Shown: piece by piece, positions 58,447 to 64,000 of the stretch | How positions within the stretch are numbered: position 1 is the stretch's first letter | Layout of the letters: every line of letters starts with the position of its first letter | Origin: Litorilinea aerophila | GTDB taxonomy: Bacteria; Chloroflexota; Anaerolineae; Caldilineales; Caldilineaceae | Direction: 5' to 3' | DNA length: 64,000 nt | Assembly (NCBI RefSeq): GCF_006569185.2 | Contig: NZ_VIGC02000013.1 | Span: forward strand, 116,514-180,513 | The notes under the pieces: model-generated | What the model saw: only the letters and a program-made list of their open reading frames with translations | Told to the model about the DNA's origin: nothing | Databases searched by the model: none | Translations under genes and position numbers: made by a program

Positions 58447-59126
58447 ACGTTGCCTGCTCCTGGCGTGTAGCTGGGGCTGATCACGCTGTTGGTGATCAGG
58501 GTGTCGCACTGGACCACACCGGAAAATTGGGACATGCCCGCGGTGACGTTGACCATGCCCGCGGTGACCTCCACCGAGGTGGCGCTGACGGTGAGCTTGC
58601 CGCCGGTGTCGATGGTGACCCCGCTGGGGTCGATGGTGATGGTGGTGCCCGCGGCCACGATTTCCACCGTGCCGCCGCCGGTATCGGTCAGGGTGCCGCG
58701 AACCCCACCCGGCGTGGTGAACTCGATGGTGGGGTTGTCCTCCTCAACGATGGCGATGCGGGTGCCTGCCTTGCCCACCAGGGTCCAACGGTCCACCCGG
58801 TTGCCGGGCAGGCTCTCCGGCGGCCCGGCGTTGCCGTTCCACAGGCCGCCACAGACCACGGGCAGGCGGGGGTCGCCGTGGATGAAGGCCACCAACACCT
58901 CGTCTCCCACATCGGGAATGAAAAAAGCGCCCCGGTCGGCCCCGGCAAAGGGGACGGCCACCCGGGCCCAGATGGGGCCATCCTGGTCGATGGGGCCATC
59001 CCAGTTGAGCAGGCGGATCTGGACCCGGGCCAGGCTCAGGGGATCTTCCACCGAGACCACTTCGGCCAGGTAGACCGCCTGGAAGCAGCCGGCTGTGGCC
59101 GTGTCAAAGAGGGTGTGGGCATCCAT
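58440..59126 (-). CDS. gp5/VgrG-like spike protein (baseplate assembly V, Afp8 C-terminal part)
   Basis: 228 residues. An OB-fold-like N-terminal part (VYLAEVVSVEDPLSLARVQIRLLNWDG, ARVAVPFAGADRGAFFIPDVGDEVLVAFIHGDPRLPVVCGGLWNG) is followed by beta-helix repeats (GTVEIVAAGTTITIDPSGVTIDTGGKLTVSATSVEV). This is the membrane-piercing needle below the hub. In many eCIS it is fused to the hub; here hub and spike are separate genes overlapping by one base. No PAAR-like tip protein gene was found. Confidence 0.93.
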   Translation of the reverse strand: MDAHTLFDTATAGCFQAVYLAEVVSVEDPLSLARVQIRLLNWDGPIDQDGPIWARVAVPFAGADRGAFFIPDVGDEVLVAFIHGDPRLPVVCGGLWNGNAGPPESLPGNRVDRWTLVGKAGTRIAIVEEDNPTIEFTTPGGVRGTLTDTGGGTVEIVAAGTTITIDPSGVTIDTGGKLTVSATSVEVTAGMVNVTAGMSQFSGVVQCDTLITNSVISPSYTPGAGNVW

Positions 59127-60211
59127 CAGCGGCCTCCCCAGTAGGCACTCTCGGCCTCAAAGTCCGTCTCGTAGCCCCGGCGGGTGTCCCAGCGGTGGCA
59201 GGCGTAGGTGACGTAGTAGGTGTTGTCGAAGCGGGGGCCCAGGCCCTGGAGGGTGACGTGGGTGCCCACCCGCAGGGCCGGGTTGCCGTCCGCCGTGCCC
59301 CGCACACAGACAAAGCGTCGCGCCCGCAGGTCGAAGGCGGTGTCGGCCACGGCCTGGGCTTCATCCTGGCTGGTGACGGCCAGATGGCCCACGTGGTGGC
59401 GTCGCTCGCCCAGGGCTTCCTCCAGGATCTGGGCGCCCGTGGTGCCGCTCCCTGGCCCCAGGTGGGCGCCCCGGCCGCTGCCGGTCACCCGTTGCCCGTC
59501 CGCCGCGTCCCACCCAGTCACGGTGACTTCGGTCACCTGGTGGGCCAGATCCACCAGGACCCGGGCCCGGCGAAGCTGGCTCTGGAGCTCCAGGGTCAGG
59601 GCGCCCCGGCGGACTTCGCCCCGGGGGGAGACGTGCAGTTCCTCACCTACCACCTGAAGGTCGCCGTGATAGCGTTGGACAATGCGACGGAGAAAGGCCA
59701 GGTCGCTCTCGTTGAGCTGGACCTGGGTGCCGATGGGGTCGGTGAAGCCCGTGACCACGGGAGTCAGCCCCAGGTTGTCGGCGATCTGGCTGGCCAGGTC
59801 AGCGATGGAGACGTCGTCGTAGATGGCCGTACGGCGGGCCATCCGGGCCTGCTGCAGCCGGTCTTCGGCCAGGACCACCAGCTCCGGTGGGCCATCCCCC
59901 GGGAAGTCGGCCTCCAGCCCGGTGATGACGCCCTGGAAGATCTCCTGGGGGGCGCTCTCATCGCCGGCGTAGATGGCGATCTGGCTGCCCAGGCGCAGCA
60001 GGTCGCTGCTCTCGAAGGCCAGGTCGGCGCCCCCTTCCGGGTCGCTGGCCACGTTGCTCAGGCGCAGCTCCAGGGCCGAGAGGCCGCCCTCCCGCTCGGT
60101 CATCTCCATGCCGATGATCAGCTCCTGGACCCGGGCTTCTTCCCGGGTATCGACCCGCACGGTGGGGCGGGCGCTGTAGATGGCAAGGGCGCTCAAGGCG
60201 GTTTCGGTCAT
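59126..60211 (-). CDS. gp27-like baseplate hub protein (late control D / Afp8 N-terminal part)
   Basis: 361 residues of a phage late-control D-like hub. Signature parts: TEREGGLSALELRLSNVASDPEGG, GSQIAIYAGDESAPQEIFQGVITGLEADF, DDVSIADLASQIADNLGLTP, LNESDLAFLRRIVQRYHGDLQV, and a C-terminal beta domain. It forms the trimeric adaptor between tube and spike. It lies eight bases after the DUF5908-like gene. Confidence 0.93.
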   Translation of the reverse strand: MTETALSALAIYSARPTVRVDTREEARVQELIIGMEMTEREGGLSALELRLSNVASDPEGGADLAFESSDLLRLGSQIAIYAGDESAPQEIFQGVITGLEADFPGDGPPELVVLAEDRLQQARMARRTAIYDDVSIADLASQIADNLGLTPVVTGFTDPIGTQVQLNESDLAFLRRIVQRYHGDLQVVGEELHVSPRGEVRRGALTLELQSQLRRARVLVDLAHQVTEVTVTGWDAADGQRVTGSGRGAHLGPGSGTTGAQILEEALGERRHHVGHLAVTSQDEAQAVADTAFDLRARRFVCVRGTADGNPALRVGTHVTLQGLGPRFDNTYYVTYACHRWDTRRGYETDFEAESAYWGGR

Positions 60212-60219
60212 GGGATCCC

Positions 60220-60411
60220 TCAGTCTGCCCGGAGGCGGGCCTGGCGACGTTCCAGTTCTCGCATCTGTTGCGCCAAAGCGTCCAACCCGGGGGAGAAGGG
60301 GCCAGCCGGTTGGCCCTCTGCCCCTTCCTCGGGCGAGCGGTTCGCCTCTGGGGCGCCTGCCTCGGGCTGGCGCTGGATTTCACCGACAATTTCATCAAAA
60401 ACGACAGGCAT
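60220..60411 (-). CDS. DUF5908-like small eCIS protein
   Basis: 63 residues from ATG 60411, preceded by AGGAGAG. The longer frame enters a repeat and is rejected. N-terminal MPVVFDEIVGEIQ and C-terminal MRELERRQARLRAD match the shape of the DUF5908 family, small proteins with a conserved basic tail found between tube/hub and spike genes in eCIS clusters. The middle is acidic and Pro-rich. Function is unknown. Confidence 0.75.
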   Translation of the reverse strand: MPVVFDEIVGEIQRQPEAGAPEANRSPEEGAEGQPAGPFSPGLDALAQQMRELERRQARLRAD

Positions 60412-60423
60412 GGCATCTCTCCT

Positions 60424-60506
60424 GGGGCGAACCATTGTTCGCCCCTACATTCTGCATTCGCCCGGCCCTGGTGACATCGGGCGGGCACGGGGGCCCGCCC
60501 CTACGG
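60424..60506. repeat. Dispersed hairpin repeats inside the eCIS block
   Basis: Two hairpins: ggggcgaac-catt-gttcgcccc (60424-60445) and the 'gggcgggcacgggggcccgcc' family unit (about 60479-60502). The latter also occurs three times at 17.8-18.2 kb and in relatives near 3.5 kb. They separate the hub/tube gene from the DUF5908-like gene. The second one touches the 3' end of the upstream gene. Confidence 0.7.
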
Positions 60507-61637
60507 GGTGCTGTCGAACTGCAGCCGGGCCCGCAGGCTGGCGTTGGCCCCCACCTCGGCTCGCAGGCTGGCAGAACCCTGGAGGCTGGCCTGGCCGCCG
60601 ATGCCGAAGGAGGCGCCCACGTCGGTGCTGAGGTTCGCCGTGGCATTCACCGCCAGCAGCCGTTCCGGGTCCAGGTTGAGGGAAACCCGGGTATCCCGCC
60701 GGACGGTGCTGAGTGCGGTGAAGGCGCCAGCCGATGCGCTGACCCCGGCCGAGGCCCTGGCACCGGCCTGGACGCTGGCACTCGCGCCGGCTGTGAGTCC
60801 GGCCCCGGCGGAGGCGCCCAGGCTGACACCGGCTCCCGCCCCAGCGCTCAGGCCCGCGCCGGCTCCTGCACTCAGGCCGCCACCGCCGCCCACGCCGATG
60901 CCGGCGCCTGCCCCTGCACTGGCAAAGGCCACCGCCCCGCTCAGTTGGGCGGGCGGCGCTACCACCAGGGAATCCCCCGAGGCAAAGCGCAGGCTCTCCT
61001 GGCCGTTGGCCGCGCCGATGGCCCGGGCACCCCGGGGATCGCCGCTCTGGGCGGCGGCCTGGGCGGCATTCTGGCCGGGGCCGCCACCGCCGCCCTCCGC
61101 CGGGGCCGTGGGCACTTCCACCGCGGGCCGATTGGCCGCATTGGCCTGCTGGCTGTCGAAGCTGCCCGAGGTGTCTTGCGGGGCGAAGACCTCATCCTGC
61201 CTGGACATGACCAGATTGACCGTGGAGCGCAAGGGAATGCCGTTGGGGGCAAAGAAGTCGATGGTCTCCTTGAACGATTCCACCATGCCCCGAAACTTGT
61301 AGGAGCCCCACTGGAATTCCACCACGGGCGGCGCTTTCTTGTCGGCCCCCCGGGTGGGATCCATCAGCCGGGCCAGCTCCTGGGTGCGGTTGCGCACATC
61401 CTGGCCGTCCAGGGTGGTGTCGAAGACCAGCTCCATGGTCAGCTTGGCGGTACTCTCGCTCACGTACTGCTTCTTCTTGCTGCCCTTCCCCTTGTTCTGG
61501 AGGGTATTGGAGACGTCGTATTGTAACTTCTCCGGGTTGAAATCCACCGGAATGGCCTTGCCCTGGGTGGGGTTCCCCTGGCTGTCCAGGGGGAGGGGGG
61601 CAAAGCGTGCCGTGCGGAATTCGGCTTCTTCGGTCAT
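60501..61637 (-). CDS. CIS tube/hub protein with Gly/Ala-rich C-terminus (Afp7-like N-terminal domain)
   Basis: 378 residues. The N-terminal 160 residues are the contractile-injection-system tube/hub domain: DFNPEKLQYDVSNTLQNKGKG, LTMELVFDTTLDGQDVRNRTQELARLM, PPVVEFQWGSYKFRGMVESFKETIDFFAPNGIPLRSTVNLVM. In Afp/PVC relatives this domain is followed by a LysM domain. Here the rest is a 200-residue low-complexity Gly/Ala/Ser region (GAGAGLSAGAGAG) ending in a short beta-like segment. Its start overlaps the tube gene by four bases. Confidence 0.88.
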   Translation of the reverse strand: MTEEAEFRTARFAPLPLDSQGNPTQGKAIPVDFNPEKLQYDVSNTLQNKGKGSKKKQYVSESTAKLTMELVFDTTLDGQDVRNRTQELARLMDPTRGADKKAPPVVEFQWGSYKFRGMVESFKETIDFFAPNGIPLRSTVNLVMSRQDEVFAPQDTSGSFDSQQANAANRPAVEVPTAPAEGGGGGPGQNAAQAAAQSGDPRGARAIGAANGQESLRFASGDSLVVAPPAQLSGAVAFASAGAGAGIGVGGGGGLSAGAGAGLSAGAGAGVSLGASAGAGLTAGASASVQAGARASAGVSASAGAFTALSTVRRDTRVSLNLDPERLLAVNATANLSTDVGASFGIGGQASLQGSASLRAEVGANASLRARLQFDSTP

Positions 61638-62110
61638 GGGCTTCCTCCTGGGGCGATCAATTTCATGCCCTCATGGACCAGGTGGAGCTCTTCCACGCCC
61701 ACCTCCCGGGCCGTGGCGTTGAGATCCGGCACTTTGAACTTGGTGGGCAGGACGTTGGTCAGTTCCCACGTCAGCCTGGGGCGGCCGGCGGCATCCTGGA
61801 TGGTGATGGTGGCCGTCAGGCGGTAGGCGTAGGCGTTGGTGCGGGTGACAAAGTCGAACCACTGCCAGAGGTGCTGGGTCGTGGTGATGCCCCGCTTCAG
61901 GATGACGGTGCCAAAGGTGACCCGTCCGGCCCGTTGCACCGCGCCGAAGTTGCGGCCCCCCTCTTTGATGACATGGGGTTCCATGGTGGCCTCCAGGCCG
62001 CTGCATTCCGAGAACTGGCCGCTGCACAAGGGCACTTTGCCCTGGCTCTCCTGGAAATCAACCCGGAAGCGGAAAACGTGCAGCGGATCGGGCTGGCGTT
62101 CTTCGGTCAT
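61634..62110 (-). CDS. Inner tube protein (gp19 / Afp1-like)
   Basis: 158 residues, the usual size for an eCIS/phage-like inner tube protein. Seen: DPLHVFRFRVDFQESQGKVPLCSGQFSECSGLEAT, KRGITTTQHLWQWFDFVT, TWELTNVLPTKFKVPDLNATAREVGVEELHLVHEGM. It stacks as hexameric rings that are driven out on contraction. It starts seven bases after the sheath gene stop. Confidence 0.95.
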   Translation of the reverse strand: MTEERQPDPLHVFRFRVDFQESQGKVPLCSGQFSECSGLEATMEPHVIKEGGRNFGAVQRAGRVTFGTVILKRGITTTQHLWQWFDFVTRTNAYAYRLTATITIQDAAGRPRLTWELTNVLPTKFKVPDLNATAREVGVEELHLVHEGMKLIAPGGSP

Positions 62111-62117
62111 GGCTGCC

Positions 62118-63755
62118 TTATCCTCCTGGCGAGGCCAGGGAGACCTGGCCTCCCTCGTCCATGGCCAGCACCACCGCGATCTCCTCCACCGTGGCTGCGG
62201 CGTCGAACTGAATTTGGGCCACCAGGCGGCCGTTGTCCAGGTCGTTCTGGGTCATGGTGCTGCGGTCGCAGCGCACCTGGAACGCCTCCTCGGGGCTGCG
62301 GCCCCGCAGGGCCCCGGCCTGGAGCAGACGCAGAAGGAGCCGGTTCAGGGCGTCCTGCACCGCGGCCCACAGCCGTTCGCCCGAAGTCTCGAAGACCAGC
62401 CCTTCCCCCTGGCGGCGGGCCTCCCGCAGGAGGATGGCCACCAGGCGGTTGACGCCGGCCAGCCGGTAGCTCTCGTCCAGGGAGGTGGTGACGTCGGAGA
62501 GGAGGCGCAGGCCGTCGGGCGTCTCCCCCAGGGTGGTGACGCGCTCCACCAGCGCCCGGGCCGACGCGGCGTTCCCCGATCCCAGGGGGCGCTCCAGCAG
62601 TTGCGCCCGGTCCAGCCGGGGCAACAGGGCGTGGACATCACCCAGGCGCCGGCCGGCCGCGCTGCGAAAGGCACCCTGCTCCAGGGCGTTGTGGGCCAGG
62701 ATGCCGGCCAGGACGCCGTCGGGGGGCTCTGCCTGTTCCGGCAGGGAGGCGCTGATGGCGGTGCCCACCCAGGGGAAGGCCAGCTGGAGGAAGGCGCTGG
62801 CGAGCCCCGTGGGGCTGGCATCCAGGCCGTGGGCCAGGGGGCCCCTCCCCTGGTCGATGAGGAAGCCCAGCAGGTGGCGCTCGGCCGGGCTGCCCGGTTG
62901 GGGGAGGGGAAGCGCAGCGATGAGCTGAACCTCCCGGCGGTGGCGGGCGATGAGTTGACCGGCCATGTTCAGGGCCCGGGCCCACTGGCCATAGCCCGCC
63001 TGGTCGCAGCGGGGCGCCCGCAGCCGCGCCGCCCCTGATGGGCCGGCCCCCTGGGCCGTGGAGGATGTCGGCGGGGACTCACCGGGCACAACAGCCGGGG
63101 TCCCACACTCGACCCACGCCTCCGGCAGGGGGAGCGGCGGGGGCAGGGGGGCGGGCGGCAACGGATCGGTGGCCACCAGGTCCGGCAGGTCCGGCAGGCA
63201 GAGCATGGCGACGTCGGGCAGGCCCAGGACGTGGCCCATGCCCCGCCAGCTGCGCTGCTCGGCAGGCTCCGACGCCAGCACGGTGGGGTAGCCGGGGATG
63301 AGCCGGGCCAGGCGCGCCTGGCTCTCCGCGGCGAGGGCGCGGCGTCCGTCCACGTCGGTGGGGTAGGGCCAGGGGTCGCCCACCCGCACCACGTAGCACT
63401 TGCGCCCCCCCTGGGCGAAGAAGGAACGGACGGCTGCGCCCAGGTAGGTGGTGCCCGACTGTCCCGTGTCGCCCAGGGGCCGCCGGTCCCAGGCGAAGAG
63501 ACGGTCGAACTGATCCCAGCTCTCCAGGGGGACGGGGAGATCCAGCAGGGCGGCCAGATCCTGGTGGGGGTAGCGGACCACCGGCTGCCGGTCGTCATCC
63601 CGCCGCAGCCAACCCCGATGCTCCAGCCACTCCACCACCGGCCCGGGCACGGGCGTCTCCCGCCGGGCCACGAAGCCGACGAAACAGGCGACGTCGCTGC
63701 GGCTGGGCGCGCTTTCCACGATGGCTGGTTGTTCTTCAAAACGTAGACCGGGCAT
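62118..63755 (-). CDS. Contractile tail sheath protein
   Basis: 545 residues from ATG 63755 (GAGGCAACC upstream). The N-terminal region has SRSDVACFVGFVARRE, and GTTYLGAAVRSFFAQGGRKCYVVRVGDPWPYP is the typical phage tail-sheath N-terminal block. The C-terminal block (NRLVAILLREARRQGEGLVFETSGERLW, VRCDRSTMTQNDLDNGRLVAQIQFDAAATVEEI) is the conserved sheath end that knits subunits together. Only one sheath gene is visible in the cluster, unlike Afp/PVC with several. It is the first gene of the block and lies 23 bases downstream of the AT palindrome. Confidence 0.95.
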   Translation of the reverse strand: MPGLRFEEQPAIVESAPSRSDVACFVGFVARRETPVPGPVVEWLEHRGWLRRDDDRQPVVRYPHQDLAALLDLPVPLESWDQFDRLFAWDRRPLGDTGQSGTTYLGAAVRSFFAQGGRKCYVVRVGDPWPYPTDVDGRRALAAESQARLARLIPGYPTVLASEPAEQRSWRGMGHVLGLPDVAMLCLPDLPDLVATDPLPPAPLPPPLPLPEAWVECGTPAVVPGESPPTSSTAQGAGPSGAARLRAPRCDQAGYGQWARALNMAGQLIARHRREVQLIAALPLPQPGSPAERHLLGFLIDQGRGPLAHGLDASPTGLASAFLQLAFPWVGTAISASLPEQAEPPDGVLAGILAHNALEQGAFRSAAGRRLGDVHALLPRLDRAQLLERPLGSGNAASARALVERVTTLGETPDGLRLLSDVTTSLDESYRLAGVNRLVAILLREARRQGEGLVFETSGERLWAAVQDALNRLLLRLLQAGALRGRSPEEAFQVRCDRSTMTQNDLDNGRLVAQIQFDAAATVEEIAVVLAMDEGGQVSLASPGG

Positions 63756-63778
63756 GGTTGCCTCGAGCAAGAGCAAAT

Positions 63779-63816
63779 AATAATTAATAATTCATAATTA
63801 TGAATTATTAATTATT
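63779..63816. repeat. 38-bp perfect AT-rich palindrome upstream of the sheath gene
   Basis: Bases 63779-63797 and 63798-63816 are exact reverse complements, with 36 of 38 bases being A or T in a GC-rich region. It starts 23 bases upstream of the sheath ATG. It could be a promoter/operator region, an IS-related insertion scar, or a strong hairpin in the leader. Confidence 0.8.
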
Positions 63817-63854
63817 GATCTAGCCACCCATCACTTTAGAGGATAACAAAAGAA

Positions 63855-63933
63855 GAGGTTGGTTTGAGACGTTTGATACACTGTTTGTAAGCCAACAAAC
63901 CGTATCAAGGAGCGTCCTATGCAAACCAACCTC
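63855..63933 (+). promoter_or_regulatory. Nested inverted repeats around the transposase start site
   Basis: An outer pair GAGGTTGGTTTG (63855-63866) and CAAACCAACCTC (63922-63933) matches over 12 bases, with the second arm beginning at the last base but two of the start region. An inner hairpin pairs ttgatac (63873-63879) with gtatcaa (63902-63908) and gtttgt with acaaac. The folded leader would hide the SD (AAGGAG 63907-63912) and ATG (63919). Such leaders are known in insertion sequences as protection against read-through activation. Confidence 0.55.
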
Positions 63934-64000
63934 CATCTGTATCATAACGTATTGGCGCGACTTGGCCAACTGCTGCCGAGGGAACGGATCACGCGACGGC
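63919..64000 (+). CDS. Probable transposase, N-terminal fragment (3' end outside window)
   Basis: 27 codons are visible, MQTNLHLYHNVLARLGQLLPRE then RITRR. AAGGAG lies seven bases before the ATG. The short sequence has the look of Chloroflexota IS4-like transposases. The folded leader supports an insertion-sequence origin, but too little is present to name a family. Confidence 0.4.
   Translation, partial: MQTNLHLYHNVLARLGQLLPRERITRR

Overview
The window is GC-rich and gene-dense. It looks like a chromosomal piece of a Chloroflexota bacterium (Anaerolineae/Caldilineae-like). That placement is inferred from Thr-Pro-rich linkers in membrane-anchored surface proteins, a eukaryote-like UDPGP family nucleotidyltransferase, the linked dnaG-rpoD pair, and dispersed GC-rich hairpin repeats of the 'taggggcgggc' type. 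No rRNA gene and no CRISPR array were seen.

Left part (1-29.5 kb), mostly housekeeping. It starts with the 3' end of clpB and an hsp20 gene. These are followed by a UDPGP-type uridylyltransferase, a gamma-glutamyltransferase, three co-directional membrane or surface proteins, a DUF3179 lipoprotein and a CitE-like lyase. A minus-strand acyl-CoA catabolic group comes next: an indolepyruvate ferredoxin oxidoreductase family protein, an acyl-CoA dehydrogenase, the carboxyltransferase and biotin carboxylase subunits of an acyl-CoA carboxylase, and a biotin carrier protein. Then come tRNA-Asn, the rpoD-dnaG pair with a full-consensus promoter, a UPF0175/DUF3368 toxin-antitoxin pair, an SCP2-like protein and an SDR dehydrogenase.

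Right part (29.7-63.8 kb). About 34 kb on the minus strand is one almost gap-free block encoding an extracellular contractile injection system (eCIS), a phage-tail-like device. In transcription order it has sheath, tube, a CIS-tube/hub protein with a Gly/Ala-rich tail, a DUF5908-like small protein, gp27-like hub, gp5/VgrG-like spike, an unknown protein with a C-terminal membrane segment, gp25, a gp6/J-like wedge protein and a large tail/wedge protein with a propeller-like N-terminus. Two tiny PKD-like proteins and three proteins sharing an N-terminal 'FY..G..L...GL.V' motif follow. The block ends with an unknown 648-aa protein, the AAA+ ATPase, a 537-aa cargo candidate, two large DUF4157 (HELTH) toxins with nuclease-like C-termini, and a 232-aa protein overlapping the last toxin gene.

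Most notable points: PKD/Ig-like domains appear to be split across three successive ORFs; three neighbouring cargo candidates share a short N-terminal G-[TV]-P-x-F-L-(V)-Q-R motif; the two DUF4157 genes share a 247-bp identical block; and a 38-bp perfect AT palindrome lies just upstream of the sheath gene. The window ends in what is probably the 5' end of an insertion sequence whose leader folds over its own start site.
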